Shown here: piece by piece, positions 15,478 to 24,710 of the stretch
How positions within the stretch are numbered: the first letter of the stretch is position 1
Layout of the letters: each line of letters begins with the position of its first letter
NCBI GenBank assembly: GCA_017412055.1
Contig: JAFQOW010000004.1
Location: 1-41,751, forward strand
Source of the DNA: Lachnospiraceae bacterium
Lineage (GTDB): Bacteria > Bacillota > Clostridia > Lachnospirales > Lachnospiraceae
Length of the DNA: 41,751 nucleotides
Direction: 5' to 3'
Position numbers and translations under genes: made by a program
The notes under the pieces: model-generated
What the model was told of the DNA's origin: nothing
Database searches by the model: none
Seen by the model: the letters and a program-made list of their open reading frames with translations, nothing else

Positions 15478-16494
15478 GAACATCAAGAAACCCTTTATTT
15501 TTCTAGCTTTCCTGTTGTTGCTCCCATTATAACTCGTGAACATCCCTTGAACAATACCGCCCGTTTCATTAAGTAATTCTTCATCTGTTATCTTAATCAC
15601 TATACCTTTATTGCCCTCCGAATTAGTCCTAACCTCTGTTATCTCTATATCATATTCCTCAACTTCTCCGGTTACGCACGCCAATATAGTGGCTTTACCG
15701 ATTTTAACATCATGTCTGCTACATACCTCATATGGCTTAAGATTATATGTGTCAATCAATCCATCTACTGTATTTTTGCTTGGTATTACGCCATATATAC
15801 CAAGATTAGAATTGTTATTAATCTCACCTATGACATTGTCATCTTCATAATTTATAGAACCACATAGAGAACCGACCATACCAGACCTAGCCTTTGTTAT
15901 CCCCCAAATTTTCGCCCCATATAACAATCCATTGTCAGAATCCAGCAATTTCTTTGTATCAATATCTGAGATACCATGTCCTAAAGCTCCAAAGCTTCCA
16001 TCATTACACACATAAGTCATGGTTCCTATACCCTGACTGTCATCCTTCACCCATATACCTAATTTATAGCTGGCATTGCCAACCTTGACCGGCTTAATAT
16101 TTACATCCATAAGTTCATTATTTCTTCTAATAGTAAGCTTCATCTCTTTATTTCCATATTTTTTAATAAGGAAGCTAAGCTGCGCCTTTGCACTTACATT
16201 AGTTCCATTTAAAGCCACAATATAATCGCCTTCTTTTATAAGACCATATGCTGGCTCATAATTTATTCCGTCAACTCCCGTTATAGTATCTACACCTATA
16301 ACAAGCACACCTTCTGTCTCAAGATAAATCCCGACAGGAAATCCACAGGGATAAATCAATGTGCCATTATTACCTGTTAATATTACATCCTCTTCCTGTT
16401 TCCCTACAATTATTGAACATAAAAATGCCATGGACAGTGCGAGCACCACCATGGCTAAAATTCTTTTATACCAAAATATCCTTTCTGCCACCAT
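15475..16494 (-). CDS. spoIVB: SpoIVB serine peptidase, C-terminally truncated by element insertion
   Basis: SpoIVB is the forespore-secreted S55 peptidase that triggers sigma-K activation. Visible are an N-terminal membrane anchor (about residues 10-30), a PDZ region (about 80-135) and the peptidase domain with the catalytic histidine motif GALGHGISDID. Homology ends at GGIVQGM (DNA 15541). Family members continue with SGSP, containing the catalytic serine, and about 40 more residues. Here 21 unrelated residues (FTSYNGSNNRKARK...) and a stop follow, encoded by the element end. The product should be inactive unless the element excises. The missing 3' part probably lies at the other element end, outside this window, next to spo0A in the usual order. 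Confidence 0.9.
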   Translation of the reverse strand: MVAERIFWYKRILAMVVLALSMAFLCSIIVGKQEEDVILTGNNGTLIYPCGFPVGIYLETEGVLVIGVDTITGVDGINYEPAYGLIKEGDYIVALNGTNVSAKAQLSFLIKKYGNKEMKLTIRRNNELMDVNIKPVKVGNASYKLGIWVKDDSQGIGTMTYVCNDGSFGALGHGISDIDTKKLLDSDNGLLYGAKIWGITKARSGMVGSLCGSINYEDDNVIGEINNNSNLGIYGVIPSKNTVDGLIDTYNLKPYEVCSRHDVKIGKATILACVTGEVEEYDIEITEVRTNSEGNKGIVIKITDEELLNETGGIVQGMFTSYNGSNNRKARKIKGFLMF

Positions 16495-16568
16495 AGCTAC
16501 CTCACTTTCATATTGTCTACAATAGCTATTATGTACAAACCTACGAAAGCTACTATGGCATTATTAGG

Positions 16569-18236
16569 TTATTCCTTGCCAGCTAATTTCTTAAGCTCCC
16601 TTGCATTGCTAAGCGCTGCCTCTGTAATCACAGTACCGCCAAGCATTCTGGCAAGTTCATTAACTGACTCTTCATTATTAAGTTTTCTAATATCTGTAAA
16701 GGTATGATTATCCTTTACTTGTTTTTCTATAAGATAATGGTTATCTCCATGAGAAGCAATTTGTGGTAAATGAGTTATACAGATAACCTGATGTTCATTA
16801 CTTATGGCACTCATCTTATCTGCTACCATACCTGCAGTCTTACCGCTTATTCCAGTATCAATTTCATCAAATATAAGTGTGTCTACGGCATCCTTCTTAG
16901 CAAGAACAGCCTTAAGACCAAGCATAATTCTTGAAAGCTCACCACCAGAGGCAATCTTAGCTAATGGCTTTATATCTTCACCTGGATTTGTAGAAATCAT
17001 AAATTCCATCACATCGATACCCTTTAAAGTATAATCCTTACTACGGCTAAAATCAGCTTTAAACTTAACCTCAAGAAAATTTAAATCAATAAGTGCTTTG
17101 GTTATATCCTTTTCTAGGGCTATGGCAGCCTTCTTTCTCTTATTAGATAATTCTAAAGAAGCTGCTTCTAGCTTATCTAAAGCCTGTGCCATCTCTTTTT
17201 CTAAGCTCTTTCTAGCCTCATCATAATTACTCAATGCATTAATCTGCTCTTCAAGCCATTGTCCCTTTTCTATAATATCTTTTAAAGTTTTTCCATGCTT
17301 AAGCTTTAATTTATTGATAGTATCAAGACGCTTAGATACATAATCAACTCTTTCCTCATCAAAATCAAGCTTATCCATATAAGATGACATTTCCTTAGAA
17401 ATATCATAACATAATGCATCTATAGAAGATATAGTATCATACATATCAGCCAGTTTAGAGTCAAGAGAGCTTATTTGAGAGAGCTCCTTTAAAGCTACAC
17501 CAACCATAGTGGCTGCCCCTTCATCAGAAGACATTGCATTGTATGCTATACCCATAGCTTCAGCAATCTTTTGTCCATAAGTCATCTTCTTAAATTCTTC
17601 TTCTAACTCTTCATCCTCTCCTAAAACCAGCGCTGCATCACTTATCTCTTTATACTGAAATTCATAAAATGCCAAATCCTTAGCCCGCTGTTCTTCATCC
17701 TTTGAAAACTCTAAAAGCTTATTCTCAATTCCTTTATATTCCTTATAAAGCGATGCCACCTTTTCCTTAAGCTTTCCAGTTTCATCCCCTGCAAATGAAT
17801 CTAAAATATCCAAATGCTTTTGAGTATGAACTAAGGATTCATAATCTCTTTGACCATGAACATCAATAAGAAGGCCTGAAATTTCCTTTAAGACAGATGC
17901 AGTGATAGTTTGTCCGTTTATCTTAATAAGACTCTTACCATTTGAAATCCTTCTTGAGATAATAATCTGTCCATCTTCTACGTCCACATCAAAAGCTTTT
18001 AGTTTTTCTAAAGTTTCCTCTGATTCCACCTGAAATACAAGCTCAACTAAAGCGTACTCTGCACCCTGACGTATTAAGTCCTTACCGGCCTTAGCACCCA
18101 GTGCCACACCGATAGAGCCTATGATAATAGACTTACCTGCACCAGTTTCACCAGTGAGAACATTAAGTCCCTCATCAAAGCACACATCTACATCTTCAAT
18201 TAACGCTAAATCCTTTACATGTACATTTAGTAGCAT
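16569..18236 (-). CDS. recN: DNA repair protein RecN
   Basis: The 555-residue SMC-like ATPase acts early at double-strand breaks. The Walker A motif GETGAGKS is at residues 29-36. Long coiled coils occupy roughly 160-370. The C-terminal half holds the signature ASGGELSRIMLGLK and Walker B TLIFDEIDTGISG. Length is normal for the family. It lies between argR and spoIVB, a common Clostridia order, and 29 bases separate it from argR, so it is probably cotranscribed. Confidence 0.97.
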   Translation of the reverse strand: MLLNVHVKDLALIEDVDVCFDEGLNVLTGETGAGKSIIIGSIGVALGAKAGKDLIRQGAEYALVELVFQVESEETLEKLKAFDVDVEDGQIIISRRISNGKSLIKINGQTITASVLKEISGLLIDVHGQRDYESLVHTQKHLDILDSFAGDETGKLKEKVASLYKEYKGIENKLLEFSKDEEQRAKDLAFYEFQYKEISDAALVLGEDEELEEEFKKMTYGQKIAEAMGIAYNAMSSDEGAATMVGVALKELSQISSLDSKLADMYDTISSIDALCYDISKEMSSYMDKLDFDEERVDYVSKRLDTINKLKLKHGKTLKDIIEKGQWLEEQINALSNYDEARKSLEKEMAQALDKLEAASLELSNKRKKAAIALEKDITKALIDLNFLEVKFKADFSRSKDYTLKGIDVMEFMISTNPGEDIKPLAKIASGGELSRIMLGLKAVLAKKDAVDTLIFDEIDTGISGKTAGMVADKMSAISNEHQVICITHLPQIASHGDNHYLIEKQVKDNHTFTDIRKLNNEESVNELARMLGGTVITEAALSNARELKKLAGKE

Positions 18237-18265
18237 ATATACCTCTCTTCCCTGGTCTCTCCCAC

Positions 18266-18718
18266 CTAGTATGAGATAATATTACTTAATTTATCCATAA
18301 CCTTTATTACATCGTCATTTGTTCTAATAGCACACATAATAGTGTCGTCTCCCGCTATTGAACCCACGATTTCATCCCATTTCAAAGCATCAAGTGCAGC
18401 TGCAACAGCCATAGCCATACCTGATACAGTTTTTACAACTAAAATATTCTGAGCAAAATCCATAGATACAAAACCAGCTTTTAAAATTTCTAAAAGCTTG
18501 TCATTGATAGTTTTCTCATTATTTTCTATGGCAACATATTTAGAAGTGCTACCATTAATTGACATCTTTGTAAGACCAAGTTCCTTGATATCTCTTGATA
18601 CAGTCGCCTGAGTCACAATATAATTGCTATCTATAAGTAAGGAAGCAAGCTCCTCCTGAGTTGTCACCTCATTATCCCTTATAAGTTCAAGGATTTTTTT
18701 ATGCCTGGCTATCTTCAT
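18266..18718 (-). CDS. argR: Arginine repressor ArgR/AhrC
   Basis: The 150-residue protein has an N-terminal winged helix-turn-helix (MKIARHKKILELIRDNEVTTQEELASLL region) and a C-terminal arginine-binding hexamerisation domain (GSIAGDDTIMCAIRTNDD). It would repress arginine synthesis and activate catabolism when arginine is bound. It overlaps the end of nadK by 20 bases and precedes recN, as in many Firmicutes, and it is full length. Confidence 0.96.
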   Translation of the reverse strand: MKIARHKKILELIRDNEVTTQEELASLLIDSNYIVTQATVSRDIKELGLTKMSINGSTSKYVAIENNEKTINDKLLEILKAGFVSMDFAQNILVVKTVSGMAMAVAAALDALKWDEIVGSIAGDDTIMCAIRTNDDVIKVMDKLSNIISY

Positions 18719-19550
18719 TGTTATTTAACTTCCTCCTTAAAACCTCTAAAAAGCTTCTGCTGTCAAGCTTAATAAGCTTCGTATAAGTTGAGGCTTTCTT
18801 AATAATGATTTTATCACTGTTAAAAAGTGGTGTCGCCAAATCACCATCATAGTATACATAAGCGTCTTCACCCTGTTCAGATTTCTTCTTAGCACAAATC
18901 TCTATCTCTATAATATCGTCCTTATCAAATACAATACTTCTGGTATTAAGAGTATGAGGACATACAGGTGTCATCACTATAAGCTTTGCTGAAGGTTTAA
19001 CAAGCGGACCACCAGCTGACATATTATAAGCTGTAGAACCTGTAGGTGTTGATGCGATAATACCATCTGCCTTATAATTATTAAGGCGAATACCATTTAC
19101 AAACATCTTAAAATCTAAGACACCCATCACACCAGCTCTGCCTATTACAATGTCGTTAAGTGCTGACATAGACGATATACTCTTGCCATCACGACATATG
19201 ATACCCTCTAGCATCATTCTTTTCTCTACAGTAAAATCATCTGCAAACAATCTATCAATCATATCCTCTACAGCCTCTGCTTCCACATCAGCCAAGAAAC
19301 CAAGATGTCCAAAGTTTACACCGATAAGTGGAATATCTAGCTCCATCAAATCTCTGGATGCCTGAAGAAGTGTTCCATCACCACCTATGACAACAGCCAC
19401 CTCCACATCCTTAGGGATATCTTCTTTATTTACATAACCAGTAATAACCGTGCAACTGCCACCAATATGTTTTACATAATCATTTATCCTTTTACAAACC
19501 GATGACACGCCTTCCTTTATGCTATTGCCGATAACAAGAAAATTCTTCAT
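18699..19550 (-). CDS. nadK: NAD kinase
   Basis: The 283-residue product phosphorylates NAD to NADP. The family signature GGDGTLLQASRDL is at about residues 56-68. NDIVIGRAG and the glycine-rich PTGSTAYNMSAGGPLV segment that binds NAD are also visible. The C-terminus overlaps argR by 20 bases and dxs ends 11 bases upstream, so the three are translationally tight. Confidence 0.97.
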   Translation of the reverse strand: MKNFLVIGNSIKEGVSSVCKRINDYVKHIGGSCTVITGYVNKEDIPKDVEVAVVIGGDGTLLQASRDLMELDIPLIGVNFGHLGFLADVEAEAVEDMIDRLFADDFTVEKRMMLEGIICRDGKSISSMSALNDIVIGRAGVMGVLDFKMFVNGIRLNNYKADGIIASTPTGSTAYNMSAGGPLVKPSAKLIVMTPVCPHTLNTRSIVFDKDDIIEIEICAKKKSEQGEDAYVYYDGDLATPLFNSDKIIIKKASTYTKLIKLDSRSFLEVLRRKLNNNEDSQA

Positions 19551-19561
19551 AAAATCATCCT

Positions 19562-21430
19562 TTACATAACATCCTTATAACGATTCTCAACGCGCTCAGC
19601 GATAGAATGAGGATCTAAGCCAGCTTCTTTGCGGAGCACATCCACACTACCCTGTTCAAGATACTGATTTGGTATGGCAAGATTTTGAACCTTAATATCT
19701 ATATCAGCAGAATTCACAAACTTAAGAACCTGCTCACCAAAACCACCATTTATCACATTCTCTTCAATGGTTACCAAAAGCTTATGGTCTTTTGCAAGCT
19801 TAATAATACACTTTTCGTCAAATGGCTTTACAAATCTTGCATTAATCAATGATACATTGTATCCTCGCTTCTTAAGAAGCTCTCTCGCCTTCTCAGCTTC
19901 CTTAACCATACTTCCCACTGCAAGAAGTGCAATATCTCTTTCCTTATATATGACCTCAGCTCTGCCATATACTATAGCTTCACGATATTCCTTCAATCCC
20001 TCATAAGCCTCACCACGAGGATATCTTATGGCTATAGGACCATTAAAATATGTTGAATACTTAATCATATCAGCCAATTCATATCTATTCTTAGGCGCAC
20101 ATACATTCATATTTGGAATTGTATTAAAATATGATATATCAAATATTCCCTGATGTGTCTCTCCATCTCCACCTACAAATCCAGCTCTATCAACCATAAA
20201 TACAACTGGTAGATTCTGGATACATACATCATGTATAATTTGGTCATACGCTCTTTGGAAGAAAGATGAATATATAGCCACATAAGGCTTAAGCCCTGCA
20301 CTGGCAAGACCTGCTGCAAATGTCACAGCATGCCCCTCTGCTATACCCACATCAAAAAATCTATCTGGATACATATGGGCAAATCTCTTTAAACCTGTAC
20401 CATCTGGCATCGCCGCTGTAATAGCTACGATCTTTTCATTATCCTTAGCATACTTTGAAATATAGTGAGAAAATGTATCTGTATATGTCACACTCTTCTT
20501 TGCTTTTACAGGCTCACCTGTAATCTGATTAAACGGTTCTACACCATGGAATCTAGAAGGATGCTTTTCAGCAGGTTCATATCCCATACCCTTCTTAGTA
20601 ATCACGTGAATAATAACAGCGTGGTCAAGCTTCTTAGCTTCCTTAATAACTCTTACAAGCTGTGTGATGTTATGACCATCCACAGGTCCAAGGTATGTGA
20701 TACCCATATTTTCAAATAACATTCCAGGTATAAGCAACTGCTTAATACTGCTCTTTGTCTTCTTGATGTGATAAATAAGCTTCTCTCCAACTACTGGAAT
20801 AGAATTAAGAGACTTAACCACACCATCCTTCAATCCGTTGTATGCATTACCTGTTCGAATACCAGATAAATATGATGATAAACCACCAACATTCTGGGCA
20901 ATAGACATTTCATTGTCATTTAAAATCATAATAAAATTTCTATTGATATTTGCGGCATTATTAAGAGCTTCAAAGGCAAGTCCACCTGTAAGAGCACCAT
21001 CGCCAATGACAGATACAACTGTGCTATCATCACCTTTTAACTGATTAGCTGTGACAATACCAAGTCCAGCTGATAAAGATGTGGAGCTATGTCCTGTATC
21101 AAAAGCATCACAATTACTTTCTCTTCTCTTAGGGAAACCGCTCATACCACCATAAGAGCGAAGCTCGTCAAAGCCATCCTTTCTGCCTGTCAATACCTTG
21201 TGAGTATACGACTGATGTCCTACATCCCACACTATTTTATCATTAGGTAAATCTAGGCATAGGTGTAAGGCCATAGTTAGCTCCACCACTCCAAGATTAG
21301 AAGCTAAATGACCTCCCTTTTTAGAAACCTTCTCAACTAGGAATTTTCTTATCTCATCAGCTAATTCAGGTAGCTGACTTTTGTCAATTTTTTTAATATC
21401 ATTAGGTTCATTTATTTTTTCCAGTAACAT
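19562..21430 (-). CDS. dxs: 1-deoxy-D-xylulose-5-phosphate synthase
   Basis: This thiamine diphosphate enzyme makes DXP from pyruvate and glyceraldehyde 3-phosphate, the first step of the MEP isoprenoid pathway. At 622 residues it is normal length. Visible motifs are GHQSYTHK, the thiamine-binding GDGALTGGLAFEALNNA with NDNEMSI, DRAGFVGGDGETHQG in the pyrimidine domain, and a C-terminal transketolase domain. It follows ispA (prenyl synthase), so two isoprenoid steps sit together. Confidence 0.98.
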   Translation of the reverse strand: MLLEKINEPNDIKKIDKSQLPELADEIRKFLVEKVSKKGGHLASNLGVVELTMALHLCLDLPNDKIVWDVGHQSYTHKVLTGRKDGFDELRSYGGMSGFPKRRESNCDAFDTGHSSTSLSAGLGIVTANQLKGDDSTVVSVIGDGALTGGLAFEALNNAANINRNFIMILNDNEMSIAQNVGGLSSYLSGIRTGNAYNGLKDGVVKSLNSIPVVGEKLIYHIKKTKSSIKQLLIPGMLFENMGITYLGPVDGHNITQLVRVIKEAKKLDHAVIIHVITKKGMGYEPAEKHPSRFHGVEPFNQITGEPVKAKKSVTYTDTFSHYISKYAKDNEKIVAITAAMPDGTGLKRFAHMYPDRFFDVGIAEGHAVTFAAGLASAGLKPYVAIYSSFFQRAYDQIIHDVCIQNLPVVFMVDRAGFVGGDGETHQGIFDISYFNTIPNMNVCAPKNRYELADMIKYSTYFNGPIAIRYPRGEAYEGLKEYREAIVYGRAEVIYKERDIALLAVGSMVKEAEKARELLKKRGYNVSLINARFVKPFDEKCIIKLAKDHKLLVTIEENVINGGFGEQVLKFVNSADIDIKVQNLAIPNQYLEQGSVDVLRKEAGLDPHSIAERVENRYKDVM

Positions 21431-21455
21431 AAAAAACCTCTTTTCTGTCTTTATA

Positions 21456-22343
21456 CTATTTTTCCCTGTTTATAAGACTTATAATCAAATTGTTTAAGAA
21501 AACATTTTCCATTCCAACATTTGCCAAAATATTTATAGCTTCATCGGTATAATCCTTAACATACTTCTTTGCACCATCTACACCATAGATAGTTACATAA
21601 GTAGTTTTTTCATTCTTTTCATCACTAAGTACTGGCTTTCCAATCACTTTAGCATCACCTATGACATCCAATATGTCATCCTGAATTTGAAATGCCATTC
21701 CGATATTATAAGCAGCCTTTTCCACAAGATTAATCTGTTCTTCATTAGCTCCAGATAATATGGCACCTATTACAAACGCAGCTTCTATAAGTGCTGAAGT
21801 TTTGTTTTCATATATAAAATCAAGCTGTTCCTTTGTAGTCTTACTTCCGCTTAAGTTTACATCCACAACCTGACCACCTATCATTCCATAAGCGCCAGCT
21901 TTTTTTCCTAATACACTCATAGCTTTTGCAGCGCGATTTATATCATTAGAATTACACACAGCATCTGCAGCTGTCTCAAAAGCAAAATTTAGAAGAGCAT
22001 CACCAGCTAATATGCCCATAGCATGCCCAAACTTTTTATGAGTAGTAAGCATTCCTCTTCTGTAATCATCATTATCCATAGCCGGAAGATCATCATGAAC
22101 CAAGGAATATGTATGAATCATCTCCAAAGCTGCCATAAATGGTTCTATATCTTTGTTAAAACCATCAAAAAGCTTTGAAACCTCCATCATAAATATAGGA
22201 CGAAGTCTCTTTCCACCTGCATCAATACTATAATTCATCGCCTCAAATATAACCTTCTGCAAGCCTTCTTCCTTAGGATAAAAGCCTTTGATTATATTAT
22301 TGACAAGTTCTGTTTTTTGTAATAATTCTTCTTTAAACTCCAT
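21456..22343 (-). CDS. ispA: Polyprenyl (farnesyl/geranyl) diphosphate synthase
   Basis: The 295-residue trans-prenyltransferase condenses isopentenyl units. The first aspartate-rich motif is in LVHDDLPAMDNDDYRRG and the second in FQIQDDILDVIGD; both bind magnesium-diphosphate. GGKRLRP near residue 38 is the usual IPP-binding segment. Position between xseB and dxs is the standard Firmicutes arrangement. Product chain length cannot be set from sequence alone; farnesyl diphosphate is usual. Confidence 0.96.
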   Translation of the reverse strand: MEFKEELLQKTELVNNIIKGFYPKEEGLQKVIFEAMNYSIDAGGKRLRPIFMMEVSKLFDGFNKDIEPFMAALEMIHTYSLVHDDLPAMDNDDYRRGMLTTHKKFGHAMGILAGDALLNFAFETAADAVCNSNDINRAAKAMSVLGKKAGAYGMIGGQVVDVNLSGSKTTKEQLDFIYENKTSALIEAAFVIGAILSGANEEQINLVEKAAYNIGMAFQIQDDILDVIGDAKVIGKPVLSDEKNEKTTYVTIYGVDGAKKYVKDYTDEAINILANVGMENVFLNNLIISLINREK

Positions 22344-22354
22344 AACATCACCTA

Positions 22355-22555
22355 CTAATTTTCTTCTACTTCTACTAATTTACCCTCTACCTCTGAAAGC
22401 TTTTCATTGAGAGTCTGAACCATGGCCACACCCTCTTTATATAATTCAAACGAATCTTCTAAGCCTACTTCACCGTCTTCCATCTTTTTAAGAAGCTCAT
22501 TAAGCTTAGCAAAGCCTTCCTCTATGGTTATTTCTTCCTTCTTTGAAGCTCCCAT
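22355..22555 (-). CDS. xseB: Exodeoxyribonuclease VII small subunit
   Basis: The 66-residue helical protein contains the family core FAKLNELLKKMEDGEVGLED and SFELYKEGVAMVQ. Several copies bind one XseA to make the single-strand exonuclease. It lies 15 bases after xseA and 11 before ispA. Confidence 0.95.
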   Translation of the reverse strand: MGASKKEEITIEEGFAKLNELLKKMEDGEVGLEDSFELYKEGVAMVQTLNEKLSEVEGKLVEVEEN

Positions 22556-22570
22556 ATCTATATCCTTCCA

Positions 22571-23785
22571 TTACTTTATTAATTCATATTTATCTACACA
22601 ATTGTTAACCTTAGCGTTAACACGACCATCTAACAAGAATATATCAATATTGTCACCTGGATTTACTTGCCTAATCGATTTAAGCGTGCTGCCACCCTCC
22701 AATGATACATAGGAATATCCACTTTTCAGCTTATTAAGTGGGGATAATCCCTCTAATCTATTCACCTTAAGGGCCAACTCATGACGCTTGCGCTCAAGCT
22801 TTAGCTTCATCCTATCACTCATACGATTTAGTACATCATCTATCTCCTGCCTTTTAATCATAATGCGATTTGATGGAGACATATGTTTAACTCTTAAAGC
22901 ATATTGATTAAGCAAATCCTTTGTGGCACGATACTTATTTTTCATAGTTTTAGTAAGTAGTTCTAAATACCCGTTCACCTCAGCTAGATAAACTGAATAA
23001 TCAAATACAGCAAGCTCTGCTGCTGCAGACGGTGTAGGAGCCCTCATATCAGCCACATAATCTGCTATAGTAGTATCTGTCTCATGACCAACTGCTGAAA
23101 TAACCGGTGTATTACATGCGAATATAGCCCTAGCGACTATCTCTTCATTAAAGGCCCACAAATCCTCCAATGAACCGCCACCACGACCTACTATAATCAC
23201 ATCTAGCCCAAGCTCATCCAATGCCTTAATACCTGCCACTATAGAAGGAGCCGCATCTACACCCTGCACAAGGGCTGGATATAAAAATAACTGAACATGG
23301 GGATTACGCCTTGTGGATACATTGATAATATCCTGAATGGCTGCACCAGTCTTAGCTGTCACTATACCTACTTTTGAAGCATACTTAGGTATTGGCTTCT
23401 TGTAAGATGCATCAAACATCCCCATCTCAAGAAGCTCAGCCTTTAGAAGTTCAAAACGCTTATACAAGTCACCCTGTCCATCCATCTTAACTTCACGCAC
23501 ATACAGCTGGTACTTACCATCTCTTTCATAGACATTTACCGTACCAAAGGCTGTAACCTTAAGTCCTTCCTCCAGCTTAAAGTTAAGTCCCCTTCGATTA
23601 CCAGCAAACATAACACAAGCCATTACTCCTCCTTGATCCTTCAAGGTAAAATATATATGACCAGATGTATGATACTTACAGTTAGATACCTCACCCTTAA
23701 CATAGACATTATTAAGGACAAAGTCCTGCTCAAACATATGCTTAATGTAAGAATTTACTTCTGAAACACTATACACACTTGCCAT
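22571..23785 (-). CDS. xseA: Exodeoxyribonuclease VII large subunit
   Basis: The 404-residue catalytic subunit degrades single-stranded DNA from both ends. It has an N-terminal OB fold (VYVKGEVSNCKYHTSGHIYF), the catalytic region with VGRGGGSLEDLWAFNEE and VISAVGHETDTTIADYVAD, and a C-terminal coiled coil. Its start overlaps nusB by 17 bases. Full length. Confidence 0.97.
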   Translation of the reverse strand: MASVYSVSEVNSYIKHMFEQDFVLNNVYVKGEVSNCKYHTSGHIYFTLKDQGGVMACVMFAGNRRGLNFKLEEGLKVTAFGTVNVYERDGKYQLYVREVKMDGQGDLYKRFELLKAELLEMGMFDASYKKPIPKYASKVGIVTAKTGAAIQDIINVSTRRNPHVQLFLYPALVQGVDAAPSIVAGIKALDELGLDVIIVGRGGGSLEDLWAFNEEIVARAIFACNTPVISAVGHETDTTIADYVADMRAPTPSAAAELAVFDYSVYLAEVNGYLELLTKTMKNKYRATKDLLNQYALRVKHMSPSNRIMIKRQEIDDVLNRMSDRMKLKLERKRHELALKVNRLEGLSPLNKLKSGYSYVSLEGGSTLKSIRQVNPGDNIDIFLLDGRVNAKVNNCVDKYELIK

Positions 23786-24182
23786 TTTTAGCCATCTTTC
23801 CTAATACACCATTAATAAACGATGGAGAATTATCTCCTCCGTACAACTTTGCAATCTCTATAGCTTCATTGATGGCAACCTGCATAGGTACATCATCATC
23901 AAAGCGCATCTCATAATAGGCAAGACGCATAATTGATAAATCAATCTTGCTCATACGAGAAATATCCCAACCTTCAGAAGCTTCATTGATATCTGCATCT
24001 ATTTCCTCAAGCTTTGATATAATATCAAAAACTCTGTCTGAAATATAAGCAGAATCCTTCTCTGAAATACTTGTCTTTTTCTCAATAAAAAGCTCAAGCT
24101 GTTCCTTTAACTCTTCTGTATTATGGAACTCCTTGTGAAATAGCATAATAAAAGTGTTCTCTCTTAATTCTCTTCTTGTCAT
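23769..24182 (-). CDS. nusB: Transcription antitermination factor NusB
   Basis: The product of about 137 residues is the all-helical NusB that joins NusE at boxA for rRNA antitermination. The ending ISRMSKIDLSIMRLAYYEM, VAINEAIEIAKLYG and SPSFINGVLGKMA is diagnostic. ATG 24182 (MTRRELREN) is chosen because it matches the family N-terminus and follows GGAAGGA; the frame extends to 24248 without either. Confidence 0.95.
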   Translation of the reverse strand: MTRRELRENTFIMLFHKEFHNTEELKEQLELFIEKKTSISEKDSAYISDRVFDIISKLEEIDADINEASEGWDISRMSKIDLSIMRLAYYEMRFDDDVPMQVAINEAIEIAKLYGGDNSPSFINGVLGKMAKNGKCV

Positions 24183-24218
24183 GGTCCAATTCCTTCCGTA
24201 CATAATGTATATATCGAA

Positions 24219-24253
24219 AATAGGTGTACCTACTTTACATAGATACACCTATT
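24219..24253. terminator. Inverted repeat between the Asp23 gene and nusB
   Basis: AATAGGTGTA (24219-24228) is perfectly complementary to TACACCTATT (24244-24253) across a 15-base loop. On the minus strand only a short TTTC follows, so termination would be weak. It may partly separate the spoIIIA-side transcript from nusB-xseA. Confidence 0.5.
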
Positions 24254-24296
24254 CTACTATAAATTTGAAAAATATGAAAGTATATTTTACAAACTA

Positions 24297-24638
24297 TTAT
24301 TTTTCTAATGATACTCCAGCTATTTTTACATTTACTTCTGTAACATTAAGACCTGTCATATTCTCAATAGCTGACTTAACCTTCTCCTGTACCTTAACTG
24401 ATACATCAGTAACAGCATAACCATACTCAACATTTATAGCTACATCTACACATACATTACCATCTTCAACAGTAACTCTTACACCCTTAGATAAATTCTT
24501 TACACCAAGCTTAGAAACTATCTCCTTAGTAATGTTACCTGCCATAGAAGAAACACCATCAACCTCTGTGGCTGCAAGACCTGCTATAATCGCTACTACA
24601 TCATCTGCTATCTGAACTGTTCCAATATTATTTTCCAC
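24297..24638 (-). CDS. Asp23/Gls24 family envelope stress protein
   Basis: The 113-residue protein matches the Asp23/Gls24 (DUF322, YqhY-type) family through VAIIAGLAATEVDGVSSMAG, VCVDVAINVEYGYAVTDVS and IENMTGLNVTEVNVKIAGV. Asp23 proteins are membrane-associated through partners and linked to envelope stress; YqhY of B. subtilis is tied to acetyl-CoA carboxylase control. The location beside nusB matches yqhY-nusB in Bacillus. Confidence 0.94.
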   Translation of the reverse strand: MENNIGTVQIADDVVAIIAGLAATEVDGVSSMAGNITKEIVSKLGVKNLSKGVRVTVEDGNVCVDVAINVEYGYAVTDVSVKVQEKVKSAIENMTGLNVTEVNVKIAGVSLEK

Positions 24639-24710
24639 TGTAATTTACCTCCGCGCTACGAATTTTTAATGATATTATTATACCCAATAGCGTCGATTAA
24701 TGCAAGTATT

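Larger units (their letters stand above)
1..15540. mobile_element. Integrative conjugative/mobilizable element, partial (right end at spoIVB)
   Basis: A minus-strand block of relaxase, MobC, toprim primase-like, RadC-like, ParM/ParR-like and adhesin genes replaces the chromosomal order expected downstream of spoIVB. The right boundary is placed at about 15,541 because SpoIVB homology stops abruptly there after GGIVQGM. No integrase, serine recombinase, VirD4 or VirB4 gene is visible, so the element must extend beyond the left edge or depend on another element for transfer. The boundary is inferred from loss of protein homology; a repeated attachment sequence cannot be shown from this window. 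Confidence 0.8.

Noticed and set aside
15475-15560. Simple frameshift or sequencing error explaining the short SpoIVB
   Set aside because: No frame after 15541 restores SGSP or the rest of SpoIVB in the next several hundred bases, and element genes follow, so insertion fits better than an indel.
16495-16568. Possible forespore (sigma-G type) promoter before spoIVB
   Set aside because: ACATA and CAATATG-like boxes exist on the minus strand but match the consensus too poorly to list.
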